From contig SKKR01000105.1 in NCBI GenBank assembly GCA_007123655.1, positions 1 to 12,458 on the forward strand: DNA of 12,458 bases. The letters run 5' to 3'. Below the pieces are notes generated by a model. The model ran no database searches. It saw only the letters and a program-made list of their open reading frames with translations, and was not told the origin of the DNA. This stretch comes from Thermomicrobiaceae bacterium (GTDB taxonomy: Bacteria; Chloroflexota; Chloroflexia; Thermomicrobiales; Thermomicrobiaceae). Below are positions 1-6,690 of this stretch, piece after piece; the first letter of the stretch is position 1, and the number at the start of each line of letters is the position of its first letter. The translations under genes and the position numbers were made by a program.

Positions 1-134
1 AAGGATTGGAGGGTCGACGAACGTACGTCTTACTGACCGGCGAGTCTCCACGGACTTCAATCACGCTGACCGGGGCTCGTCATACGTCTGTGAACCGAAT
101 CAGTGAGCTGTTTACGCGTGAGAAGGAGTTGAGG

Positions 135-1901
135 ATGCAGTCTCGAGACATGAAGAGCCGCGCGTTATTCGAGATGCTCCGCACGAATCAGATTTCCAGA
201 CGACAGTTCGTGACCAGGGCGGCGGCCCTCGGTCTTGCTGTTCCCAGCGTGTCAGCGTTGCTGGCCGCCTGTGAAACCGATGACGATGACGTCGTCGATC
301 CCGGCGTTGACCCCGATGACGACGACGTGGACGATGTGCCCGATCCGGACGACGACGAGGACGACGACGTCGTCGAGGAGCCGGACGACGATCCAGACGA
401 CGACGTTGATGATGATCCGGACGACGAGGCGCAGGTAGGCGGAACGCTCGAAGTAGCGCTGATCGGTGAGCCACCGACGCTGGATATTCACCAGACGACG
501 GCGACCATCGTTGCATTGCAGGCGTGGCACATCTACGAGCCGCTGTTCACCTGGGATGAAGACTTCCACGTTACCCCGGAACTGGCTCAGGACTATGAAG
601 TCAGCGACGACGGGCTCGTCAACACGCTGTACCTGCGGGAAGGCATCACCTTTCATAATGGCGAGGACTTCACCGCGGACGACGTCGTTGCCTCTATCGA
701 GCGCTGGGCCGGCATCAGCGGACTCGGCGGCAGCCTGCTGGAGAACATCGAGAATATCGAAATCGTCGACGATCACACCGTCGAGTTCCACATGGAGGAA
801 CCGTACGGCGCGTTTGCCGTGGCACTCGCTCGCCAGAACCAGGGCTGCGCGATCTAGCCCGCTTCCGTCATCGAAGCGAGCGACGAAGGATCGCTCGAGG
901 AGTACATCGGCACCGGCCCCTACCGCTTTGTGGAATGGGAGTCCGACCAGTACATCCATCTGGAGCGATTCGAAGATTATGTCAGCCGTGAGGAGCCGAC
1001 CAGCGGCTACGCCGGTATGAAGAACCAATATCTGGACGGATTCTTCCTGCGTCCGGTGCCGGATGAGGCATCGCGAATCGCAGGCTTGCAGGCCGGCGAC
1101 TACCACTACCTGGAGAGCATCATTCCCGATCACTTCACCACGCTCGAAGATGACGACAGCGTGACAGTTGAAATCATGGGCACCAGCGGCTGGGCCGTTA
1201 TGGTCATGAACACGGCCGACGGACTCTTTGCCGATCAGGCGTTGCGCAAGGCCGCCCAGCGGGCGATCGACTGCACCCCGGTCATGCAGGCTGGGTACGG
1301 AGAAGGCTTTTTTGAGCTGGATCCGGGAATCATGACGACGGACACCGTCTGGAACTCGCAAGTCGGCGCAGACCTGTACGACATCGGCGACCCGGACGGT
1401 GCACAGGAAATGCTGGACGAGGCCGATTACGACGGCACCCCGATCCGGCTGATGACGACTCAGGAGTACGCCCACCAGTACAACCAGGCAGCGGTGCTCG
1501 AGCAGCAGTTGACCGACGCCGGGTTCGAGGTCGACCTGCAGGTCTACGACTGGGCAACCCTGACCGATCGCCGGAACAACCCGGAAGACTGGGACATCTT
1601 CACGACCAGTTTCTCCTTCCGAGTCGATCCCATCCAGCTTCCGATGCTCCAGGGGACGACCTGGCCGGGCTGGTGGGATTCCCCGGAAAAGGTCGAGCTG
1701 ACCGACCGGCTCGAGCGTGAGACCGAGTTCGAAGACCGCTACGACGCGCTGGAGCAGATCCAGGAACTCTTCTACGAGGAGGCACCGCAGGTCAAGCTGG
1801 GAGACTCGCTGGAGCTCAGCGCCCGGTCACCACTGGTCCAGAACTTCACCACACCGACCCAGCTACAGCCGGCCTTCTGGAACATCTGGCTGGACGAATA
1901 A
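135..1901 (+). pseudogene. SBP1: family 5 solute-binding lipoprotein, interrupted by one in-frame amber codon
   Basis: This encodes a peptide/nickel-type extracellular solute-binding lipoprotein (SBP_bac_5) that would present a ligand to a DppBC-like permease. The ATG at 135 is chosen because AAGGAG lies 6 bases upstream and the protein then starts like SBP2, with SRRQF at residues 21-25 (twin-arginine signal) and a lipobox LLAAC with Cys46. A 52-residue Asp-rich linker (47-98) leads into the binding domain, which begins GGTLEVALIGEPPTLD. The family signature FHNGEDFTADDV lies near residue 173 and the C-terminus is PAFWNIWLDE. Codon 241 is TAG (855-857) where SBP2 and SBP3 have Tyr in the motif IYPAE. 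The following 348 codons stay open and homologous to both paralogs. Four other genes here end in TAG, so the codon is not reassigned. It is either a very young nonsense mutation, a base-call error, or a read-through site; the first two are more likely. The shortened product would lack the second half of the fold. Confidence 0.85.
273..428 (+). repeat. Asp-rich low-complexity linker of SBP1
   Basis: This stretch encodes residues 47-98, of which 35 of 52 are Asp or Glu and the rest are only Val, Pro, Gly and Thr. At DNA level it is a degenerate run of GAC/GAT codons broken by Val and Pro codons, so it is not an exact microsatellite. It starts directly after the lipidated Cys46, so it should be a flexible, strongly negative tether between membrane anchor and binding domain. 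The open frames predicted on the opposite strand of this stretch are artefacts of the repeated composition. Confidence 0.9.
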
Positions 1902-1916
1902 GCGGGACGACCAACA

Positions 1917-1946
1917 TGCCGGCGGGATACGATCTCCCCGCCGGCA
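1917..1946 (+). terminator. Hairpin after SBP1, probable terminator
   Basis: A perfect 10-bp inverted repeat, TGCCGGCGGG and CCCGCCGGCA, encloses a 10-base loop and begins 15 bases after the SBP1 stop codon. No T-tract follows, so it may be a weak intrinsic terminator or a 3'-end stabilising hairpin. It is placed where SBP1 transcription would be expected to end before the next promoter. Confidence 0.55.
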
Positions 1947-2035
1947 AGTCAATCGTGTGTCGGTTGAACCGGCCCGGGTCGCCGATGCTCGATCGAGCAT
2001 ATGCTGAAAATCGAGTTTGTGGCACGCGCGCAAAC

Positions 2036-2065
2036 TAGCACTCTTACCATGGAGTGTGCTAGGAT
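2036..2065 (+). promoter_or_regulatory. Extended -10 promoter upstream of SBP2
   Basis: The core TGTGCTAGGATGCG contains the -10-like TAGGAT (2060-2065) preceded by TGC, the extended -10 form. A -35-like TAGCAC sits at 2036-2041 with an 18-base spacer. The same 14-base core recurs before the permease genes with the same spacer to TTGCAG, and a close variant lies before SBP3. Transcription would start around 2072, giving a leader of about 140 bases. The call rests on this repetition, not on experimental data. Confidence 0.6.
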
Positions 2066-2164
2066 GCGGCATCAGAACGATACCTCGGTCAGACATGTGA
2101 ACCGCCAGACGCGCCTCATGGAGCGGCTAGTTGGTTCTGGGACATTCGGCGAAAATGTTCGGCT

Positions 2165-2192
2165 GATCCTGCGTTGTGAGGAGAGCAGGATC
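2165..2192 (+). promoter_or_regulatory. Leader hairpin just upstream of the SBP2 ribosome binding site
   Basis: GATCCTGC (2165-2172) and GCAGGATC (2185-2192) form a perfect 8-bp stem around a 12-base loop. It ends 10 bases before the GGAG at 2203-2206. A weaker stem, GGACATT (2140-2146) with AATGTTC (2154-2160), lies just upstream. The two together could shape access to the ribosome binding site or protect the mRNA end. The stems are seen directly; any regulatory role is inferred. Confidence 0.4.
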
Positions 2193-2212
2193 GATCGTGA
2201 TAGGAGATGAGG

Positions 2213-3994
2213 ATGTCTTCGCACGACCAAACGCCAAGGAATCCCCTGGATGCGCTCCAGGACACCTTTCTGACCCGGCGCCAGCTCCTGAAGAAGTCCG
2301 CGATCTTCGGGCTCTCCGTGCCGGCGCTGACCACACTGCTTGCCGCCTGTGAGACCGACGATGACGATGACGACGTCGTTGTCGACGACGATGATGACGA
2401 ACCGGCCGTAGACCCCGAACCGGACGATGATGACGACGATGTCGAACCGGAACCCGACGATGATGATGAACCCGTCGACGAGCCGGATGACGACGTCGAT
2501 GATGATGAAGTTGACGACGACGACCGGTACGGCGGTGAGATCCAGGTCGCGCTGATCGGTGAGCCACCTTCGCTGGACCACACGCAGACGTCGGCGACGG
2601 TCACGACGCTCGTCGTTACGCACATGTACGAGTATCTCTTCACCTGGGACGATGAGTTCGAGGGCATTCCGGAACTTGTGGACACGTGGGAAGTTGAGGA
2701 TGACGGCCTTCTAAACGTTGTCCATCTCCGTGAAGGGGTCATGTTCCACAACGGAGACGAAATGACCGCGGACGACGTCTACGCCAGCGTCGATCGCTGG
2801 GCGAACGACGTCGGTGTCGGATTCGGTGTCGAGCTGATGGGCGCCACCGAAGAGATGCGAGTCGTTGACGACTACACCCTCGAGTTCCAGATGTCGGAGC
2901 CGTTCGGGACATTCACCGTGGTGCTCGGCCGTCAGAACAATGGGTGTGCCATCTACCCTGCCGAGATCGCGGAAGCGGCTGGCTCCGACTCGATTGACGA
3001 GTACATCGGAACCGGACCGTATCGGTTCGTCGAGCATGAGGCCGACCGGCACATTCTCGTTGAACGATTCGAAGACTACTCGGCCCGAGATGAGGATCAG
3101 CGCGGATACGGTGGCGGCAAGATCGCCTATGCCGATGCGATCCGGTTCATCCCGGTTCCGGACGAAGCGTCTCGCGTTGCTGGTCTCCAGGCTGGTGACT
3201 ACGACTACCTGGAAGACATCAGCCCGGAACACTTTGAGAGCATCGAAGGTGACGAGGGCGTCGTCGCCGAGGTGGGCCCGCCAGGCGGGAACGATCAGAT
3301 CGTCTTCAACATGGTCGAAGGTATCTCGACGGACATCAACTTCCGTCGGGCTGTCCAGGCCGCGGTCAACCACGAGGAGATCCTGCTCGCCGCGTACGGT
3401 GAAGGCAACTTCCGCGTTGGCCCCGGTCACAGTCCGGAAGAGACCATCTGGTTCAACGAAGCCGGTGCGGATCTCTACGATATGCGGGACAACGAGCTGG
3501 CCGAGCAGTATCTGGAAGACGCCGGGTACGACGGTGAAGTCGTGCGACTGCTTTGCACCCAGGAGTACTCTGACAACTACAACACGGCCGTGGTGCTCCA
3601 ACAGCAGCTCCAGGACATCGGTGTCGAGGTCGAGCTCCAGGTCTTTGACTGGGCCACGATGCTCGAGACCCGCGACGATCTGGAAGCCTGGGACATGGTG
3701 ATCACCGGATTCACCTTCCGTGTCGATCCAACGCAGCTCCCGTTCATGCGCTGCGAGTGGGGCGGCCACTGGTGCTCGGATGAGAAGGTGGAGCTGGTCA
3801 ACCGCCTGTTCTCCGAGGTCGATCTGGATGAACGTCTCGCGATCTGGGAAGACCTCCAGGCGCTAATCTATGAGGAAGTTCCGATGATCAAGACCGGTGA
3901 GGGCCTGAACCTGCTGGCATACTCGCCACGCATTCAGAACCTGACCAACACGATGCTCGCTCCGGCGTTCTGGAACGTCTGGATTGAGGAGTAA
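2213..3994 (+). CDS. SBP2: family 5 solute-binding lipoprotein with Asp-rich linker
   Basis: This is a 593-residue extracellular solute-binding protein of the peptide/nickel family, anchored outside the membrane by a lipid on Cys46. The ATG at 2213 is preferred over the one at 2207 because GGAG (2203-2206) stands 6 bases before 2213 but directly abuts 2207, and because it makes the leader the same length as in SBP1. TRRQLLKK (21-28) is a twin-arginine signal, LLAAC the lipobox, and residues 47-104 the acidic linker. The domain then opens RYGGEIQVALIGEPPSLD and shows the family signature FHNGDEMTADDV near 178. It ends PAFWNVWIEE. Residue Tyr248 sits where SBP1 has its stop. Unlike SBP1 and SBP3, which share TWPGWWD near residue 510, it carries two cysteines there (Cys514 and Cys521, around EWGGHW), which could form a disulfide and change the ligand pocket. 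It has its own promoter and terminator. The ligand cannot be told from sequence. Confidence 0.93.
   Translation: MSSHDQTPRNPLDALQDTFLTRRQLLKKSAIFGLSVPALTTLLAACETDDDDDDVVVDDDDDEPAVDPEPDDDDDDVEPEPDDDDEPVDEPDDDVDDDEVDDDDRYGGEIQVALIGEPPSLDHTQTSATVTTLVVTHMYEYLFTWDDEFEGIPELVDTWEVEDDGLLNVVHLREGVMFHNGDEMTADDVYASVDRWANDVGVGFGVELMGATEEMRVVDDYTLEFQMSEPFGTFTVVLGRQNNGCAIYPAEIAEAAGSDSIDEYIGTGPYRFVEHEADRHILVERFEDYSARDEDQRGYGGGKIAYADAIRFIPVPDEASRVAGLQAGDYDYLEDISPEHFESIEGDEGVVAEVGPPGGNDQIVFNMVEGISTDINFRRAVQAAVNHEEILLAAYGEGNFRVGPGHSPEETIWFNEAGADLYDMRDNELAEQYLEDAGYDGEVVRLLCTQEYSDNYNTAVVLQQQLQDIGVEVELQVFDWATMLETRDDLEAWDMVITGFTFRVDPTQLPFMRCEWGGHWCSDEKVELVNRLFSEVDLDERLAIWEDLQALIYEEVPMIKTGEGLNLLAYSPRIQNLTNTMLAPAFWNVWIEE
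2351..2524 (+). repeat. Asp-rich low-complexity linker of SBP2
   Basis: This stretch encodes residues 47-104, the longest of the three linkers, with 41 of 58 residues acidic. It holds runs of six consecutive Asp codons in mixed GAC/GAT usage, separated by Val, Pro and Glu. Arrangement and phrasing (for example EPDDD units) resemble the linkers of SBP1 and SBP3 but length and order differ, as expected if trinucleotide units are gained and lost readily. Confidence 0.9.
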
Positions 3995-4009
3995 GTCCGA
4001 CCTCGGATC

Positions 4010-4036
4010 GGGGAAGCGGGACCGTCCCGCTTCCCC
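4010..4036 (+). terminator. Strong hairpin terminator after SBP2
   Basis: GGGGAAGCGGG (4010-4020) and CCCGCTTCCCC (4026-4036) form a perfect 11-bp stem with the five-base loop ACCGT, starting 15 bases past the stop codon. It is followed by the pyrimidine-rich TCTTCC. Stem strength and position fit a rho-independent terminator, although the T-tract is imperfect. Confidence 0.75.
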
Positions 4037-4095
4037 TCTTCCATGTCCCGACCTCCGCATCTAAGAATTCGTTGCTCATTCAGCGCCACTAACTG

Positions 4096-4127
4096 GCAAG
4101 CCATTCACGCGTCTCCGCAAGCCACTC
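4096..4127. repeat. Pair of 11-base direct repeats spaced by two helical turns
   Basis: GCAAGCCATTC (4096-4106) and GCAAGCCACTC (4117-4127) differ at one base and start 21 bases apart, so they face the same side of the helix. They lie about 100 bases upstream of the SBP3 promoter. They could be a regulator binding site, but two short copies may also arise by chance. The rest of 4037-4200 shows nothing I can name. Confidence 0.25.
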
Positions 4128-4201
4128 GATCGCGGGGTTGGCGCAGCGCAATGCTGTATTACTGATCGTCCTGCATCGGGGGATTGTGTGAATTCCAAGA
4201 C

Positions 4202-4230
4202 TCGACTCTGGGCGATCGATGTGCTATGAT
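4202..4230 (+). promoter_or_regulatory. Extended -10 promoter upstream of SBP3
   Basis: TGTGCTATGAT (4220-4230) is the same extended -10 core seen before SBP2 and the permeases, with TATGAT in place of TAGGAT and thus closer to consensus. TCGACT at 4202-4207 is the best -35 candidate with a 17-base spacer but is poor, as is common with extended -10 promoters. Transcription from here would give a leader of about 410 bases before SBP3. Confidence 0.55.
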
Positions 4231-4314
4231 CTGCGGAACATACAAACCTGCAAATTGATCAATACGACGACAATCTTCGCCGGGCTCTCCACTTACGAGC
4301 CAGCGATGGTGTTT

Positions 4315-4362
4315 GCTGACGTGCCGAACTTGAATCGACAGGTTGAGCTTCGGCACGTCAGC
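4315..4362 (+). terminator. Perfect 14-bp hairpin inside the SBP3 leader
   Basis: GCTGACGTGCCGAA (4315-4328) and TTCGGCACGTCAGC (4349-4362) are exact inverted complements around a 20-base loop. It starts about 80 bases after the predicted transcription start. No T-tract follows, so it is not a classic intrinsic terminator. Possible roles are attenuator, small-RNA 3' end, or DNA-level operator; the type label is the nearest available and is uncertain. Confidence 0.45.
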
Positions 4363-4438
4363 TGACGACCTGACGAATGCGCCCGGCGAGACGGTATGGC
4401 GTAGCGCAACCTTTCCCGAGTCGACCAGGTGAGCATGG

Positions 4439-4478
4439 AGCCGTAGCTGGCGTCAGGAGGAAGCCGTATCTGGCGTTA
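4439..4478 (+). repeat. Two 17-base direct repeats in the SBP3 leader
   Basis: AGCCGTAGCTGGCGTCA (4439-4455) and AGCCGTATCTGGCGTTA (4462-4478) match at 15 of 17 bases with a period of 23. They lie downstream of the 14-bp hairpin. Such duplication inside an untranslated leader may reflect a repeated RNA stem-loop or a local duplication; no known element is recognised. Confidence 0.5.
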
Positions 4479-4646
4479 CGGGGAACTGGAAAGCGCGGAG
4501 AACGAGTAAGGAGGTGGTGGAGGAGGAGCGTTGAGGGACACAGGCTGCTGAAGGCGCGTGGCGTAGGCGTTTTCGCGGACCGGGACCAGAGCTTCGCGGC
4601 GGAGAACGCCGCATAACCCACTCGTCAGAAACCAGGGAGACAGCAA

Positions 4647-6407
4647 ATGGATTCTATCCACAAGCTCGGCCAGATTGCGGACGACTGCGTCAGGAAGACG
4701 TTGACCCGGCGTCGTTTTATGCAGCTTTCCGGCGCCGTTGCCGGAACCGCCACGGTTGGAACGCTACTGGCTGCGTGCGAAGTCGATGACGACGACGATG
4801 ACGTGGCTCCAGAACCAGATGACGACGACGTTGATCCTGTCGACGAGCCTGATGACGACGATACAGACGACGATGAGCCGATTGAAGAACCGGACGACGA
4901 CGAAGATGACGACGTCGCCGACCCTGATGACGAAGAGGCCCGTTACGGTGGATCTCTGTACACCACAATTATTGGTGATCCCCCGCAGCTCGACATGATG
5001 GCGGGCACCCAGATTCTCATGCGTTTTGTGGCATGTCACATGGTGGAGAATCTGTTCACCCGAGATGCGGAGTACGCTGTCGTTCCCGAACTTGCCGATA
5101 CCCATGAGGTGAGCGACGACGGGCTCCTCAACACCGTCGTCCTGCGGGAAGGCGTTCCGTTTCACAACGGCGACGTCATGACGTCTGACGATGTCATCGC
5201 CTCGATTAATCGCTGGACGGAAATCAGCGGGCTGGGCGGCACCTGGAACGAGTCTGTCGATAGCATCGAACAGATCGACGATCACACGATCGAGTTCCAT
5301 ATGAACACACCACTGGGTACGTTCGCGCCGATGATGGCGAATCGGATGGGCGCCGGTTGTCCGATCTATCCCGCCGAGATCGTCGAAGGTGCCGGCCCGG
5401 AACCGATCAACGACGTCGTCAGCACAGGACCGTACCGGCTCGTGGAGTGGGTGGCTGACACCCATGTCCACACGGAGCGCTTCGAAGAGTACGCAAGCCG
5501 GGATGAGGAGCCCTCAGGTTACGGCGGCGGAAAGAAGCAGTATCTGGACGAGATCTTTTTCGTTCCAGTACCAGACGAGGCGTCGCGAATCGCGGGTCTC
5601 CAGACCGGTGAGTATCACTTCCTCGAGGACCTTTCGCCCGATCAGCTTGAAGTGTTCGAGGATGATGACGACGTCGTCGCCGAGCCAGAGCCCTTCACCT
5701 GGATGTCGCTCGTGTTCAACACGCGCGAGGGCATCATGTCCGATGTCCGGATGCGGCGGGCGGTGCAGGCGTGTCTCAACCACGATGAGATCATGCGCGC
5801 CGGATACGGCGATCACTTCCGGCTCGATCCCAGCCTGATCATGCAGGAAATGGTCTGGCATACGACCGCGGGCGGTGAACTCTATGACCAGCGAGATGTC
5901 GATCGGGCTCAGCAGCTTCTTGAAGAAGCCGGCTACGATGGTGAGACGATCATCTTTCTGACAACCTCGGAGTACACGGACCGCTACAACGCGTCCCTTA
6001 TGGCAGCGCAGCAGATGCGAGATGCCGGGATGAACGTTGAAGAGGACGTCTACGACTGGGCGACCGTTGGTGAGCGGCGCGCCGATCCCGAACTGTGGGA
6101 CCTGTTCTACACCAGCATCGGTGGTATCGACCCGGCTTTGATTGTCTTCATTGCCCAGGATACGTGGCCAGGCTGGTGGGACACGGAACCAAAGCAGGAA
6201 CTCGCCGCGCAGCTGCGAGAAGAGACCGACTTCGATGCCCGCTACGCGCTCTGGGAAGAGATGCATGAACTCTTCTATGAGGAAGTTCCGGTCATCAAGC
6301 TTGGCGATATTTACCAGATATATGCGCGCTCGGCGAATCTGCACGGGTTCGAGCCGCATATTCTGCAAGGAGCATTTCTCTGGAACACCTGGCTCGAAGA
6401 GAGCTAG
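4647..6407 (+). CDS. SBP3: family 5 solute-binding lipoprotein with Asp-rich linker
   Basis: This is a 586-residue peptide-type solute-binding lipoprotein, the third paralog. The ATG at 4647 follows AGGGAGA with 6 bases between. TRRRF (20-24) is a twin-arginine signal, LLAAC places the lipidated Cys at 44, and residues 45-97 form the acidic linker. The binding domain opens RYGGSLYTTIIGDPPQLD, carries the signature FHNGDVMTSDDV near residue 172, and has Tyr241 in the CPIYPAE motif at the exact position of the SBP1 amber codon. It shares TWPGWWD with SBP1 but its C-terminus, GAFLWNTWLEES, is slightly different. By eye it looks the most divergent of the three, notably just after the linker, so it may bind a different ligand. 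It has its own promoter with a long leader and is followed by a hairpin, 283 bases before the permease genes. Confidence 0.93.
   Translation: MDSIHKLGQIADDCVRKTLTRRRFMQLSGAVAGTATVGTLLAACEVDDDDDDVAPEPDDDDVDPVDEPDDDDTDDDEPIEEPDDDEDDDVADPDDEEARYGGSLYTTIIGDPPQLDMMAGTQILMRFVACHMVENLFTRDAEYAVVPELADTHEVSDDGLLNTVVLREGVPFHNGDVMTSDDVIASINRWTEISGLGGTWNESVDSIEQIDDHTIEFHMNTPLGTFAPMMANRMGAGCPIYPAEIVEGAGPEPINDVVSTGPYRLVEWVADTHVHTERFEEYASRDEEPSGYGGGKKQYLDEIFFVPVPDEASRIAGLQTGEYHFLEDLSPDQLEVFEDDDDVVAEPEPFTWMSLVFNTREGIMSDVRMRRAVQACLNHDEIMRAGYGDHFRLDPSLIMQEMVWHTTAGGELYDQRDVDRAQQLLEEAGYDGETIIFLTTSEYTDRYNASLMAAQQMRDAGMNVEEDVYDWATVGERRADPELWDLFYTSIGGIDPALIVFIAQDTWPGWWDTEPKQELAAQLREETDFDARYALWEEMHELFYEEVPVIKLGDIYQIYARSANLHGFEPHILQGAFLWNTWLEES
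4779..4937 (+). repeat. Asp-rich low-complexity linker of SBP3
   Basis: This stretch encodes residues 45-97, with 37 of 53 acidic. It keeps the same design as the other two (Asp blocks split by Val, Pro, EP and DP) although the neighbouring signal and binding domain are clearly diverged. That conservation of composition without conservation of order suggests selection for charge and flexibility. Confidence 0.9.
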
Positions 6408-6424
6408 TCGCGGAATACTTCAGC

Positions 6425-6457
6425 GGCGCGGAGCTTCGACACGCGAGGCTCCGCCCC
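6425..6457 (+). terminator. Hairpin after SBP3, probable terminator
   Basis: GGCGCGGAGC (6425-6434) pairs with GCTCCGCCCC (6448-6457) at nine of ten positions (one C-C mismatch) around a 13-base loop, 17 bases after the stop codon. No clear T-tract follows. It sits between SBP3 and the permease promoter, which fits separate transcription. Confidence 0.5.
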
Positions 6458-6534
6458 AATCCGGACGTCGCGAACGTACGTGCCATGAGGCCAGAGCGGC
6501 TTTCCGGACACGAAGGCGATCGGGCTAGGTGTTA

Positions 6535-6564
6535 TTGCAGTACTCCCGCTCGCTGTGCTAGGAT
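6535..6564 (+). promoter_or_regulatory. Extended -10 promoter upstream of the permease genes
   Basis: TTGCAG (6535-6540) as -35, an 18-base spacer and TAGGAT (6559-6564) as -10 with a preceding TGC make the best-formed promoter in the window. The core TGTGCTAGGATGCG is identical over 14 bases to the one before SBP2. It would give the dppB-dppC transcript a leader of about 120 bases. Confidence 0.65.
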
Positions 6565-6690
6565 GCGCCGAAAACTTGAACAAGAACGCAGGTTGAATCA
6601 TTCCTCATACTCGGCTGTACCTGCAGCAGTGGTTGGACGCGAAGGCGGACCGTCACCCGGTTCGCGCGTGATAGTGGAGAAAGTCAGGAC

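Larger units (their letters stand above)
4231..4646 (+). promoter_or_regulatory. Long 5' leader of SBP3, possible structured RNA
   Basis: About 410 bases separate the promoter from the SBP3 start and hold no convincing coding region. The stretch contains a perfect 14-bp hairpin (4315-4362), a pair of near-identical 17-base repeats (4439-4478), and a purine-rich tract of GGAGG/GGTGG type (about 4509-4531). I compared it by eye with conserved cores of TPP, FMN, cobalamin, SAM and T-box leaders and saw no match. It may be a cis-regulatory RNA of an unfamiliar kind, host a small RNA, or be plain spacer. It ends in the SBP3 ribosome binding site AGGGAGA (4634-4640). Confidence 0.35.

Noticed and set aside
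273..428. The GAC/GAT tract as a microsatellite or CRISPR-like repeat
   Set aside because: The units are degenerate, in frame, and interrupted by Val/Pro codons; there are no spacers and they are explained by the acidic protein linker.
855..857. Genetic-code reassignment or pyrrolysine at TAG
   Set aside because: TAG ends SBP3, dppB, dppC and the HGSNAT-like gene in the same window, each at the expected C-terminus.
252..1475. Long minus-strand open frame opposite SBP1 (and similar ones opposite SBP2 and SBP3)
   Set aside because: These are shadows of GC-rich, Asp-rich genes: they mirror the coding strand, give Val/Arg/His-rich low-complexity protein, and lack ribosome binding sites and recognisable domains.
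4377..4616. 79-codon open frame in the SBP3 leader
   Set aside because: No ribosome binding site or recognisable protein features, Arg/Gly/Val-rich composition, and overlapping frames on the other strand; treated as untranslated leader.
4363..4640. A known riboswitch, T-box, RNase P RNA, tmRNA, or group II intron remnant in the SBP3 leader
   Set aside because: I looked for the conserved cores of these RNAs by eye and none fits convincingly; a covariance search would be needed to say more.
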